Assembly (NCBI GenBank): GCA_021234155.1
Contig: JAJEKV010000061.1
Span: 2,815,950 to 2,879,949, forward strand
DNA: 64,000 nucleotides
Direction: 5' to 3'
Origin: Isoetes taiwanensis
Taxonomy: Eukaryota > Streptophyta > Lycopodiopsida > Isoetales > Isoetaceae
Part shown: positions 23,699 to 35,080 of the stretch, piece by piece
How the letters are laid out: each line of letters starts with the position of its first letter
Numbering within the stretch: position 1 is the stretch's first letter
The notes under the pieces: generated by a model
What the model saw: the letters and a program-made list of their open reading frames with translations, nothing else
Told to the model about the DNA's origin: nothing
Databases searched by the model: none
Made by a program: the position numbers and the translations under genes

Positions 23699-24099
23699 TA
23701 CCATGACAGGAGGGGACATAGAATGGCTTTTTTTTTGTCTTACGTGTTGCTTGCTTGGTATCGCCTATGGGTTTTTTCCCCTTCTCTATCGCAGGCAGAG
23801 AGGATGACATGGTGATCCGTACAGGTCAGATTGGTAAAGCAAGATATACAGGACGGGAGACCTGTGTCTCTTGTAGCTGCAATGCATATATTGTTTTAAT
23901 GTTAATGTCTTCAAATCTTTCGGGGATGTGCTTCAGGAGGCAGATATTATTGAAACAGGTATTTTGCCCAATGCAGCTCCTATTTGTCATGACGGGGCTG
24001 CCATGGATCTGCGGGGCTGCAGCATCTTGCTTGAGGCTTCCTGGAAAATTTCCATTGGAATTGCGATTGGCTTTCTCCTGTAGTATTCAAAACTGTTAA

Positions 24100-24805
24100 A
24101 TATATGTTTCTTTGCCTTGAAGCTCTACTTGGAAAGAGTAGCCTAGTCTATAGTACCTTTATTGTAGAGAAGAGGTTGAGGCAGCTCAAGTGGAGTAGCG
24201 GGTTGCTCTAGTATTGGAGGGAGCTCTTGGTGATTTGCCTGTAGTACCTTGCTAGTGGGAAGACAATTGGCAATCTTGCCTAGTACAATTCTATTCTGCT
24301 TAAAATCTTGCGGGTTGGGCTTCTTGGTAGTGGAATGTACCTCTGGAAAAGCAAGTCAGCCTCTATAGTACTGCTAGTAGGAGAAGAAGGCAGACCTTCA
24401 GGCGTTCTCATACAATCCAGAGCGACTTGCCTATCTTATTCTTCTAGGTATTCCTTCGGCGCGTTCTTCAGGATCTTGAGGAATAATTTTGATTGCACTC
24501 TACAAGTGCTATTACCTTCCCATAGTACCTACAATAGCTGGGAAGAAGGCCACGCCCTCTAGTACTGGAAGAACTAAAAGGCTGAGGAGCATATCATTTT
24601 GCAAGGATGAAGAAGAGGTTGAGATCCTTGACCATAGTACGTGGACTTTTTCTTTGGGTAGCTTTTCAGTTTGATGGCTGCGTGCATTTATTGCTACAAT
24701 TCTTTCTATCTGGTGACCAAGAGCGTTATATACTTCCTATCTGGCCTATTGTGGAGCCCACAAGAAGGTCGTGTACCCCTTTTTATATTAATCTAAAAAT
24801 TCTTA

Positions 24806-24838
<33 letters not shown>
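24100..24838 (+). mobile_element. Retroposon 3' end with a 30 nt poly-A tail
   Basis: A run of about 30 A residues (24809-24838) follows GTGTACCCCTTTTTATATT and AATCTAAAAATTCTTACCCTC. Such a 3' end is typical of plant LINEs or of a processed transcript. GAGCATAT occurs both right after the tail (24839-24846) and near 24590, which would give a 240 bp insertion with an 8 bp target duplication. The start at 24100 is arbitrary, chosen where short TAGTACC-like repeats begin. Confidence 0.4.
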
Positions 24839-24842
<4 letters not shown>

Positions 24843-24999
24843 ATATTACTACTATAAAAAAAATTACAGCTTTATACGTCGTGATTCCTTAGGAATCTGA
24901 AACCAATAATCGTCTTGGGATATCTCTCAATATTGCAAAATCTGCCGGAGTCTAACAGTTTCAAGCTTTGACTTTAATTCTCACCAAAAAATCCCTTCT

Positions 25000-26590
25000 G
25001 TGAATAGATCCAATTAGAGTAAGTCCTGGACCAGAAATAAATCGGGATCTAACTCTTCCATATTATCGTCTATGACCACCAGATCTGTGGCCACCGGGTC
25101 AGCTTGCCAGCAAATTTCACCCCATTCCGGGGAAAGGCAAAAAACCAAAGAGGAGTGTCAGTAAAAAGAATCAGGGCCTCACCATGAGCATCTTGACCTT
25201 GTGATGATAAAACACATCCTTGAACTGCAAGAATTGCCCTTCAGTGCGCAACCTTTCATAGCAAAAATGGAACTTGTCCAGAATAAATGTCTGATAACCA
25301 TTGAGCAGAAAAGGTTTGAGTTTGGACAAATCTTCAGAGATAGTAGGAGTCAAAGGTCAGCATTGTTCATTGTTGAAGATTTCAGATGCAGCTGCAAAAG
25401 ATGATAGATCTTCAAGTTTCGGTTTATAATTCATCCTCAAGGTAAGAGCTATCATGAGATCTAAATACCACAAAATGATCATTGGTAAGAAGCATATCAT
25501 CACACAAGAAAACATTGAATAATCCCTCAAATTTCCCTATGGCCGACCAGGCTCTATCCGCTTTATCATGTTTTCTATTTTTATCAGCCATAGCAGTTTT
25601 AGAAAGCTCTATTTGGAAAGAAACTTTTATCCAAGCCACATCAACTCTTTTGTTTGAATAGTTGACCCTGTTCCTGTGTTTCCAAATGACACAGAGAGCT
25701 TGCCAATATTATACCCCTTCCCTCTCAAATAGCAATCAAGTCATATCTAAAAATCTCTTATTTTCGAGCAGTCCAAAATATGGTTGATAGTTTCATCCTG
25801 ATGACCACAAAGCTTGCATGGGGGGACCCTGATGAATTCGGGCATTGTTTATACATGGATTGGTTGGTAGGGATGGCATGATGCATGCATCTCCAATACA
25901 AAAATTTGCACGTTAGGCTGAGAGTAAGATTTCCAAGTGTTGCATAGAATGGAATTAAGATGTTGCTTCGAAACTTTCCATTTGCTAGGGTGTTCTATAG
26001 ATTTATTGGAGGCAATACCTTTATAACCAAGAGCTATCTTATAATTATCCAAGTTCTAAATCCTTAAATTTGGGAGTCTGGAAAGCTCACATTCTGTTTG
26101 AGAGTGGGCAACTTGCATGATTGTTTTGAATATGATTCTATCAGTTTGCTTCCCTCCCACAATCTGTCTGATCTCATCCCGCTCAAGCCATTTACTACCG
26201 TCCTATAAATGTTATAATTCAGTAATACCAGCAGCCTTCCATTCTTCCCATATTTGGGGGTGCTTCAAGGCCCAGTAGACCTCATTTTCTTTGGCAAAAA
26301 TTGGGGACCAAAATAAAGAGAAGCTGGTACTGTCATAATTAATTTCTTTGTGATCAAATCCTCCAGCTGCTAGATTCCAGACTTCAAAAAGTTTCCTTAT
26401 AAGAATGGAGGTGTTAGGAGCACTTTTAAATTGATAGTCAAAAGAATCTGGATAATGATGTGCATATTTCTTCATGCCAAAAGGCTTACTAATCTAGAGC
26501 CAGTACTTAATAAACTCCATGGCAGGAGAATTCCAACCATTTAGAGCCTTCCAAATATATTTTGGAACCAAGGGCTTGACTATGAAGGGA
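25000..26590 (-). pseudogene. L1 LINE ORF2 C-terminus with zf-RVT
   Basis: The minus strand carries the zf-RVT zinc motif VPPCKLCGHQDETINHILDC (about 25765-25830), spaced as CX2C...H...C. The next segment, VIWKHRNRVNYSNKRVD into AWIKVSFQIELSKT, follows as in other plant L1 elements. Upstream (26212-26475) is the pre-zinc region. Frames change several times and the protein is dead. Confidence 0.75.
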
Positions 26591-27574
26591 TTTAAATCCT
26601 AGGCCCTGTGAGTGATCCCTGCCATTTGACAAAGTGGATCCCTTTCCACAGATAATCCCTCAAGCATCTTTCTATATTATTGTAAGTCTCTTTATTGGCA
26701 ATTAGAACCGAGAAGAAGTAGATGTGAGTACTAGCTAACACCACATTAGCTGTAAGAGCTCGGCCAGCAAAAGACAGGTTGGGAGAAATGGATTGGAGCT
26801 TTTCCTGATCCGAGCTACAATTGGCCGCCATACCTCCTTGTTGGATAGGTTAATTGCTAAGGGGAGTCCAAGAAGAGTTATGGCCTGATTTGGGGGGTTA
26901 ACTTTAATACCTCTTGTGTCAAGGCGGGTAGTGAGATCTTTCCAAAGAATACTGCATTTATTCAGGTTAAGCTGAACTCCAGAGATGGAGGCAAATTGGT
27001 CACTGCAATCCATGATATTATTGTAACAGCTTTGATTTGCTTTCAACAGGAGAAAAGTATCATATGCATATTGGAGGATAGTGAGCTGCTTGTCGGAGCC
27101 TGGTATCTGCAGACCTTGAATGAGGTTCTGATCCTGAAGCTTATTAACAGTCCTAATGAGTATTTCAGCCACACAAAGAAAAAGGTAGGGGGCCAAAAAG
27201 ACAGCCCTGTCTAATTCCCCTTCTAGTAGGAAAAAATTCAGTAGGAGAACTACTAACAGCTATACTAGATGAGGCCATGTTGTTAGGGCCATAATCTTGG
27301 ATATGAGAGTGGGATGAATACCTATGTTTATCAGAGATTTCTTTAGGAATACCCAAGAGATAGTTTTATAGGCACGCCTGATATCTAAATTGAGCAGCAT
27401 ACACCCTTGCTTGAAAAGCTTATTCCAGTGGATAGCCTCACTAGCAGCTATGTAATTGTCCAGAATTTGTACATAGATTTTATTCGGGGCTATCCAGGTT
27501 GAACTCTGCCATATGATTTTTTCTTGAAAAGGATACCTGCGTATTTTGCCACCTGATAACCTGTGTCTTGTCAT
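26590..27574 (-). pseudogene. L1 LINE reverse transcriptase with altered catalytic motif
   Basis: Motifs on the minus strand are WIAPNKIYVQILDNYIAASE, LLNLDIRRAYKTISWVFL, RRGIRQGCLFGPLPFSL, then LTILQYAYDTFLLL and LNLNKCSILW. After this comes LSFAGRALTANVVLASTHIY, the L1 C-terminal core. The palm motif that should read YADD reads YAYD, so one catalytic Asp is replaced by Tyr. Frameshifts separate the blocks. The fingers before WIAPNK are missing. Confidence 0.85.
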
Positions 27575-27581
27575 TCTTCCC

Positions 27582-27823
27582 CTATTTTTTCTCGATAAAG
27601 GCTTGCATTATTCTTTGCAAGAGGTCCCAATTGGCCTGACGAATCCTCTCTTGGTCTTGTCTTTTTCTCTGTATCTTTTTCCAGTGTTCACTGCCATCTC
27701 TAGGACCCACGGGCTTATTGGGTCTTTGAGCTGTGAAAGAAGAATTCCTTGTAGGAACACATTTTCCTCCACCATGGAGTCTCTTTCCACAAATACCACA
27801 AGGTGGGGGGAGGCCGCTCCAAT
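27582..27823 (-). pseudogene. L1 LINE ORF1, C-terminal part with CCHC knuckle
   Basis: The minus-strand frame reads GLPPPCGICGKRLHGGGKC, a CX2CX4HX4C zinc knuckle, then a basic Lys/Arg-rich tail ending QRIMQAFIEKK and a stop at 27582. This is the nucleic-acid-binding end of an L1 ORF1. Its upstream half lies at 33531-34340 on the other side of the CACTA insertion, and the two halves join in frame if the insertion and one AAT are removed. Confidence 0.85.
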
Positions 27824-27837
27824 CACTACAAGGGATA

Positions 27838-28470
27838 GTCGACGTCCAACGACGTCGCCACGTCGAAGAACGACGGGTCGTCGTCGAACATCGACGACAT
27901 CGTCGTTCAACGACGCATAACGCCGCTTCGACGCCGCTCAACGACGCTTCGTGGCCGACGTGTCGGATTGGCTGCGTGGCATGTATGGTACCGCCGCCAA
28001 GCCGGGCGGGCTCAGCGTGTCAAAAACACGCCACCGGACGCCGCTTGAACGACGCCTCATAGAGCCGACGCGGTCCACCATGCCTGCGTGCGGCATGGTG
28101 TCGGGCGCCACGCCGGGTAAGCGCGTGCGTGTCGTGCGATGCACAAAACGCCGTTTAATGTCGCCTCGTGGATCCGGCGTGGCACATCCGGCCGCGTGGC
28201 TTGCCGACATGCCAGTGGCACGCCACCGTGTTCTCGCCATGTCGACATGACGCCGTTGAACGACGACTAAAAATCGACGCGACCGGTCGCCTCGCGGGTT
28301 TGCCGACATGCCAGGCTGGCACGCCAAAGTGTCCTGCCACGTCGACATGACGTCGTTAAACGACGACTAGAATATCTGACGTGGCAGCAGTTTTGCCAGC
28401 GTGGCCGGCATCGTCCGCGCCACTCAGCAGAGCGCCACGTAAGCAATGTCGTTTAACGACGTCACTTTTT
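27838..28470. repeat. Left subterminal array of the CACTA element
   Basis: The motif ACGACGTC and its variants (CGTCGTT, AACGACG) occur repeatedly in both orientations. A larger unit of about 99 bp, starting TGCCGACATGCCAG and ending near TTGAACGACGACTA, occurs at 28202 and again at 28301. Such arrays are the binding sites of the TNPA-type protein in known CACTA elements. That role is inferred. Confidence 0.8.
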
Positions 28471-28546
28471 TTTTTTTTTTTTGGAAAAAAAAAACGTGCG
28501 AAAAAAAATAATAATAATACTGACGTCGCTTATCGTTTGATCGTTT

Positions 28547-31452
28547 GGAATGCCAAAATTACCCTATGGACTAAGTTACACGGTTAGTTTTGCAAAAAAA
28601 CGACACACTTACGCCCTACATTGCAGTATTCAACAGCCACCTCCTAGGCCAATTGACTACGAGTGTAGTTTGGCGCTTCTTCGAGAAGGGGTGGCCTTCT
28701 GGCCACAAAACTTGGTCCCTAGGGCAATGTCGACGTTCTGAGTCCATTGGCAGAGCCGAATCACGGTTCTGGAGAGGGAAAGTTGCCCGTCCGTCGCCAG
28801 GGCCTTCGGGAGAGGACTTTTGGGGCAAGCTGCTTCCAGGTGGTTTTTAGGGTCCGTGCTCTGGCGTCAACACCCCCCCTCTACGTCAAGACACGGCGCA
28901 AGGTCCTAGTCGAATCTGACAAGGATAGAGCCTCCGAAACGTAAACCCTATGAGTTGCCAGGTTCTAGCAGGGTTTGCGTTTTGGGTGCCGAGGTTTGGT
29001 CTTTTGCACTTGGGACGTGGCCGATCACATGCGCTTGAGAACGCCGGGCAAGGGGAACCGACGGAATGGAGTTTGGACTGTACTCCTCCCGCTGTGGCGG
29101 TTAGAAGTCAAGGCCCACTTTTGCGAGAGCAAGACATTCGTAAATTCGTAATTAATGCATAGTACGGACTTAAATTCTGATTTTTGTCACCGAAGCTTCC
29201 TAAGTCATCGCCAACATACAGGCCAACTTTCAAAAAATTTGGATAAGGTTTAGATCAAATAGTTTGCATTAGAACGGTGCAGGCAGCTGTTGTTGGGCAG
29301 CCGAAATGGGCACACTTACCCAAGTCAAACAAGGCCAGGACCTTGCAAGGCCTCCTCATTAGAGGGGAGAGTCCGGAACCCTAGGAGGCGAGCCCCAAAA
29401 GCTTCTCGAGGCAGCCTTTCTCGGCAACAAGCCCACCGGGGCGACGCTAAAGACCACACTCCCGGATCTCGGTTCCCCGTGATCCGGCCGCTGAATCCTT
29501 TGTTCAAGGAACCTAGTCCGAAAGGTCCAAAAATCCAACATCCGGCCCGAGAACATGTCAAACCGCTGAAGCGCCCCGCGGGCGACATTAGTAGAAACCA
29601 AAGTGTTTTGTCGCTCGACATTGCGGAGGCTCCGAATGCCGATCCGACTTCGCCACATCGTCCGGAATGCCAAAATTACCCTAGGGACCAAGTTACGCTT
29701 TTGCAAAAGAAAGAAACACTTACGCCTCTACATTGCAAGATTCAAGCAGCCCACCGCGTTGCACATGAGATAGTTTAGCGCTTCTTCGAGAAGGGGTGGG
29801 CTTCGCCACAAAACTTGGTCCCTAGGGCAATTTCGACGCTCGAGTCCATTGGCGAGACAGATCACGGTTCCGAGAGGGGAAGTTGCCCGTCCCGTCGCCT
29901 CGGCCTTCGGGAGAGGACTTTGGGGCAAGCCGCCCGGGTGGTTTTAGGGTCGGTGCTCGCCTCAACACCCCCCACGCCAAGACACGGCGCAAAGGTCCTA
30001 GTCAACCGACAAGGATAGAGCCTCCAAACGTAAACCCTATGAGTTGACAGTGTTCTCTAGCAGTGGTTTGGCGCTTTGGGTGCCGAAGTTTGATCTTTTG
30101 CACTTGGGACATGGCCGATCACATGCAGTTGAGAACGCCAAGCAAGGGGAACTGACGGAATGGAGTTTGGACTGTACTCCTCCCCGTTGTGGTAGTTAGA
30201 AGTCAAGGCCCGCTTTGCGAAGAGCAAGACATTCGTAAATTCGTAATTAATGCATAGTACGGACTTAAATTCTGATTTTTTTCGTCACGAGCTTCCTAAG
30301 TCATCGCCAACATACAGGCCAACTTTCAAAAATTTTGGATAAGGTTTAGATCAAATAGTTTGCACTAGAACAGTCCGGGCAGCAGCTTTGTTGTTGGGCA
30401 GCCCGAGCCGCACACTTGCCCAAGTCAAACAAGGCCAGGACCTTGCAAGGCCTCCTCATTAGAGGGGAGAGTCCAACCCCGTGAGGCGAGCTCCAAAAGC
30501 TTCTCGAGGCAGCCTTTCTGGCGGCGCCCGCACGGGGCGACGTTAAAGACCACACTCCCGGATCTCGGTTCCCGTGATCCGATTGTTGAATCCTTTGTTC
30601 CGTGAACCTGGTCCGAAAGGTCCAAAAATCCAACATCCGGCCCGGAGAACATATCAAACCGCTGAAGCTTCCTCAAGGGCGACGTCAGTAAAACCAAAGT
30701 GTTTTGTCGTTCGGACATTGCGGAGGGTTCGAAATGCCGATCCGACTCGCCACATCGTCCGGAATGCCAAAATTACCCTAGGGACCAAGTTACACGGTCG
30801 GTTTTGCAAAAGAAAGAAATACTTACGCCCTACATTGCAAGTATTCAACAAACCACCTCCTAGGCCAATTGACTACGACGAGTGTGTTGCACATGAGATA
30901 GTTTGGCGCTTCTTCGAAAGGGGTGGGCTTCGCCACAAACCTTGGTCCCTAGGGCAATGTCGACGCTTCGAGTCCATTGGCGAGACGCATCACGGTTCCC
31001 GGAGAGGGGAAGTTGCCCGTCCGTCGCCCGTGGCCTTCGGGAGAAGACTTTTGGGGCAAGCCGCTTCCGGGTTTTTTTAGGTCCGTGGTAACTTAAGGCC
31101 AACACCCCCTCTACGCCAAGACACGGCGCAAGGTCCTAGTCAAATCTGACAAGCATAGAGCCTCCGAAACGTAAACCCTATGAGTTGCCAGGTTCTAGCA
31201 GGGTTTGCATTTTGGGTGCCGAGTTTTGGTCTTTTGCACTTGGGACGTGGCCAATCACATGCAGTTGAGAACGCGAAGCAAGGGGAACTGACGGAATGGA
31301 GTTTGGACCTGCATACTCCTCCGTTGTGGCGCTTAGAAGTCAAGGCCCGCTTTGCGTAGAGCAAGACATTCAGAAATTAAGTAATTAATGCATAGTACGG
31401 ACTTAAATTCTGATTTCAGCTAGCTTCCTAAGTCATCGCCAACATACAGGCA
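28547..31452. repeat. Tandem array of a 1.1 kb unit inside the CACTA element
   Basis: Units begin with GGAATGCCAAAATTACCC at 28547, 29664 and 30761, giving periods of 1117 and 1097 bp. The third copy stops after about 690 bp, at AACATACAGGC. Shared markers include AACGTAAACCCTATGAGTTG, TCTTTTGCACTTGGGAC, ATTAATGCATAGTACGG and CTCCTCATTAGAGGGGAGAG. Identity is high, with small indels. No conserved long ORF runs through the copies, so the unit appears non-coding. Confidence 0.9.
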
Positions 31453-31459
31453 TGTTGAG

Positions 31460-33120
31460 ATAAACTACATCTTCGCATGTTGGTAGGGTATTAGTTCTCA
31501 TAGCAGGGGACAAAATTAAAAAAATATATATATATGTCGTCGTAACAAGCGAACACGTAGCTACATATACTATTGGTGGAAACCTAACCTTTTTAAATCT
31601 AACAAAATAAAATTTTAAGATAAACTACATCTTTGCATGTTGGTAAGGTATTAGTTATCGTAGCAGGTAAGGTATTACTAGTTATCATCATCGTATTATA
31701 TACCTCATAGCTCAACGGATGTACCACAAAACTTCATAACTTTAACGGGTGTAGCAAGTCAAATAAACCCCTATCCAGTTAAATAAACCCATGTATCAAG
31801 TGTACATGCATTCTATACTATTTAAAAAATAAAAAATAAAAAAAAAAATAAAATAAATAAATTTTTTTTTTGGTCGTCGTAAAAAAAAAAAACGTCGTTA
31901 CAAACGTCGTTCAACGACGTTTTTTGTCGTCGTTAAACGACGTCACGACGTCGTTAAACGATGACCTGTGATTTAAATCGAAAACAGGCGGCAATCCCGC
32001 CGCTTATTTTCGAGCAAGCAAAGCTTATGGAGGAGCATTTTTTGAGGCGATTTTCGGCGCGGATCTACTTTGAGGTCTATTCTAAGTGTAAGACAAGCTT
32101 CATAAGGTATGTGCACGGATCAACCAACTCGTTTTTTGAATCTAAACTTGTTTTTGGGTAGATTTAGGGCTTTTTGTATTTGTTGTTTGTTCTTCCTTCA
32201 ACCTTCATTCTTCTTCTTCCATTCTTGCATCCTTCTTCCATACATATTCTTCCATTCCCTTTGTCATCTTCTTCTTCGATTCTTCCTCCTCTTATACTAC
32301 TTCTTCCTCCTCTTATTCAAATTCTTACTCTTAATCCTCCTCTTGCGCTTCATCTTCTTAGATTCTCTTCCTCCCCATTTTCGGGTTCCTCCTTTTCTTC
32401 TTAGCCTTTTCTTCTTCGGAATTCTTCCATTCTTCTTCTAATTTTTTTCCCATCTAAGAAGACGTCGTTAAAAGACGAGACCCTTCTTCTTTCCAAAATT
32501 TTTCCTTATTAGTTGTTTTATACTATTTCTTTCTAATCATTGAATTTTTTGTTTTGCATGTACACTCCTAGCAAAATGTGTTGTTCTTGCAAAACAAGTT
32601 GGCACCTCTTCCAGGTAAGGATTTAATGTTTTCAATACGCTAATAAAATACTAATGCTTTATTTAGGTTAAATTGTTATCCAAGAAGGGGACGTCATTGA
32701 AACCACCCCTCCCCCATTGATTTTCCATATTTTTTTTTCCTTTAAGTTGTTTATTTATACTAATATTTTACTAATCATTGAATTTATTGTTTTGCATGCA
32801 CACTCCTAGCCTAGCAAATGCGTTGTTTGTGCAAAACAACTTTGCCACCTTGTACCAGGTAAGCATTTAATTTTCAATATGCTTAATGTATTGATTAATG
32901 TATTTAGCTTAATTTATTGATTAATGTATTTAGCTAAAAAAATTGGGGCTTCATTTATTTTTGTATTTTTTTAATATATTTAAGCGACATCATTTAATGA
33001 CGTTAAAATCTTATATTTCTTTATTGGTTAAATTCATTTTATAGGCTTTAAATTAAATGTATTAACTTCATTCATAATAAATGTATTATTATTATTTTTT
33101 TCAATTTATAAAAAAAAAAA
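31460..33120. other. AT-rich internal part of the CACTA element
   Basis: This contains a second block of GACGTCGTT-type motifs at 31885-31966, a plus-strand exon-like stretch (31961-32161) and a pyrimidine-rich tract at 32165-32450. Two short segments near 32525-32640 and 32755-32870 are similar to each other (TTGAATTTWTTGTTTTGCATG, then CACTCCTAGC and GCAAAACAA). No transposase was recognised. Confidence 0.55.
32165..32450 (+). repeat. Polypyrimidine tract, CTT/TCC rich
   Basis: About 285 bp are almost entirely C and T, mostly CTTCTTCC-type runs. The translated poly-Phe/Leu/Ser frames here are an effect of composition. Confidence 0.85.
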
Positions 33121-33124
33121 ATTT

Positions 33125-33520
33125 AATACACGTAAGCAACGTCATTAAACGACGTTGCTTACGTGGCTGCCACGTCAGCAACGGCGCTGGCAACGCCGCG
33201 CTGGCCGCCCGGCCGCGTGGCTGCCACGTGTACGTGACGTCGTTAAACGACGTCAAACACGTGGCTGCCACGTCAGCAACCCGCTCGCCGACGCCACGCT
33301 GGCCGCCCGGCCGCGTGGCAGCCACGTGTACGTGGCGTCGTTGAACGACGTCACGTCGTCGCTTTAAGACGACGCCGTTGCGACGCGTATAGCGACGCGT
33401 CCGCGTCGTAAAACGACGTGCAGACGTCGTTATAGGCGTCGTTCATCGACTTTTTGGCGTCGTTCATCGACGTCCAAACGACGTCTGGACGTCGTAATAG
33501 ACGTCGTAACAGGGCAATTT
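33125..33520. repeat. Right subterminal array of the CACTA element
   Basis: Runs of ACGTCGTTAAACGACGT and GGCGTCGTTCATCGACG cover this stretch. It includes two longer direct repeats carrying CACGTGGCTGCCACGTCAGC (near 33160 and 33260). It mirrors the left array in motif content. Confidence 0.8.
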
Positions 33521-33530
33521 TTTTGTAGTG

Positions 33531-34340
33531 AATTAAGCTGCATAGTGCATTTAGATACGAAAAGATAAGAGAATGTCACTTCCTGGAGTATGGGTTTGAG
33601 AAGGTCAATTTGGACATAGATGACAGGGGACTGATCTGGGCGGAAGGAGGAGGAGATATATTGGCCTACTGAGTTGAAGATTGCTTGGAAACATTCTTCA
33701 TTCCAATATATCAGATTAAGGTCATTAGGCTGAAGGATGACTGTGGCTGGGAGGGATTTGGGAGAGGATGGATTGAAGTGGTAATCCCATTTTTGGAATT
33801 TTATTTGGTAACCATGATGGATGATTCGGCTCCTTTGTAGTAGATTCAGGGCCGCTTCCTGAGAGATGAGTTCTAGCATAAAGAAAGAATAGCTAGTCCA
33901 GCGCATGGAAGCTATTTGAATATTTTTGTTTATAGAGCAAATCTGTTTGGTTATTTCCTTGGGTCTGAAACCCTCTTTCTCGACCCATCCAATAACAGCA
34001 TTCTTTATCAGATGATTGTATTTATTTCGCACAGATTGAAAGCTCAATTGTATGCCTCTGGTTAGAACCTCATCTGGTGAGCAGATGGCCTTCTGCTGCC
34101 TGAGAATATTCATCCATTCTTCATTGCAGAAATTGGATTTGCAGGCCTATGGATGACTGAGACTTCTTCACGAGTTATATTATCCCATTCTGGGATGCCT
34201 TGGTTTTGCAACAACCAAGCAGTGAAGGCAACCATGTCGAAGCTCCCGAACTGGATAAAGTGCTTTATGAGCTCTTCAGCTGGTACAGAGAGTTTGTGTT
34301 TGGGTTCTTCCGGAGTCGAAGATTTTAGAGAGCGAGCCAT
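33531..34340 (-). pseudogene. L1 LINE ORF1, DUF4283-like N-terminal part
   Basis: The minus strand begins MARSLKSSTPEEPKHKL (34340) and continues to about 34130. A one-base frame change leads into WMNILRQQKAICSPDEVL. Landmarks of the DUF4283 domain follow: SFFMLELISQEAALNLLQRS, HHGYQIKFQKWDYHFNPSS, NDLNLIYWNEECFQAIFNSVG and VIYVQIDLLKPILQEV. The frame is cut by the CACTA insertion after CTMQLN. DUF4283 proteins serve as the RNA-binding ORF1 of plant L1 elements. Confidence 0.87.
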
Positions 34341-34689
34341 ATTGCAAGGGATCTCCCCGAGTATGGCTGTCCGTCGATGATTGAATGAGGGAAGCGAGGT
34401 GACAAGAAAATCTGGGAAAATGTGGGAGGGCAGAGACGAAGAGACTGTTGGAATGAGAATTGCAAAGAATGTGAAGAGAATTGAAAGGAGGATCGACCTC
34501 GGGAGTGAGGCCAGAAAGTGACACTCAGTGGCCGGATCGGTATCGCCTAGCGAGTGCCTCCCATCCTCTCACTATTTTTTGATGACTTGTACTTACTCCA
34601 GTAAAGGAGACTAATGATAATTGAAGATATTGAATCTAAGGACGACCTCTACATTTGGATCAAGGAAGGAACACCTAAACCATCAATGT

Positions 34690-35080
34690 CATAGCTTGTG
34701 CTACAACAATAGCACCACCACGAGCAGATGAAAAGCCATGAAAAACATTGAAACTACTCAGATTGACGATATGAGAACCAACTAAAGCCAAGGTGGATAT
34801 CTTTTGTCTAGATGGGAGCCATGCATCTAGATAGGATACCAAAAGAATGTGTTAGCTATCTAGTACAATGTTAATTAAATATTTTATCCAAGACCATTTC
34901 GGTTCAACTTTTAGACAAGCAAAAAGACAATGTTCAAGAGTCGTCAACATCTAGTGGGCATACTAAAGATGCACGAAGACCATAGCTTATGTACCAAAGT
35001 ACAAATACCAAATGCACAAATCATAATATAAATGATTTCATATATCCACTGTAAGCATACCTACTTATAGCATTGGCTAT
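34690..35080 (-). pseudogene. Separate LINE fragment, zf-RVT region
   Basis: On the minus strand the frame reads TLEHCLFACLKVEPKWSWIK, then YLINIVLDS, which resembles the zf-RVT and following region of plant LINEs (a Cys pair with HCLFxC). An upstream block near 34990-35080 reads LQWIYEIIYIMICAFGI. It is a remnant distinct from the L1 copy ending at about 34575. Confidence 0.5.

Larger units (their letters stand above)
27824..33530. mobile_element. CACTA (CMC/EnSpm) transposon, non-autonomous, 5.7 kb
   Basis: The left end is CACTACAAGGGATAG and the right end reads CACTACAAAAAAATTG on the minus strand. The flanking bases are AAT on both sides (27821-27823 and 33531-33533), the 3 bp duplication made by CACTA elements. 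Removing the element and one AAT restores the LINE ORF1 reading frame across the zinc knuckle. Both ends are packed with AACGACGTC/GACGTCGTT motifs in direct and inverted order. The inside holds a tandem array of a 1.1 kb unit and no recognisable transposase, so it is non-autonomous. Confidence 0.9.
25000..34575 (-). mobile_element. L1-type LINE, split by a CACTA element
   Basis: In minus orientation the order is ORF1 with a DUF4283-type domain (34340 down to 33531), ORF1 CCHC knuckle (27823-27582), reverse transcriptase (27574-26590) and zf-RVT zinc domain (to about 25760) with a C-terminal tail. Positions 27824-33530 belong to an inserted CACTA transposon. The endonuclease and the first part of RT are missing between 27582 and 27550, so the copy had also suffered a deletion. 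The 5' and 3' limits are approximate, and no poly-T was found at the lower end. Confidence 0.87.

Noticed and set aside
24591-24846. A 240 bp SINE bracketed by GAGCATAT
   Set aside because: No convincing tRNA-type A and B boxes occur in the interval, and an 8 bp match is weak. It is kept only as a possibility under the poly-A feature.
27951-28350. Arg-rich frames on both strands in the left CACTA end
   Set aside because: They come from the dense ACGACG/CGTCGT motif array and not from a gene.
28547-31452. Many 60-170 codon frames within the tandem units
   Set aside because: The frames are not preserved between copies of the unit, so they are not coding.
32109-32441. A 110-codon plus-strand frame rich in Phe and Leu, resembling a membrane protein
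   Set aside because: It lies in a polypyrimidine tract inside the CACTA element, and its composition follows directly from CTT/TTC repeats.
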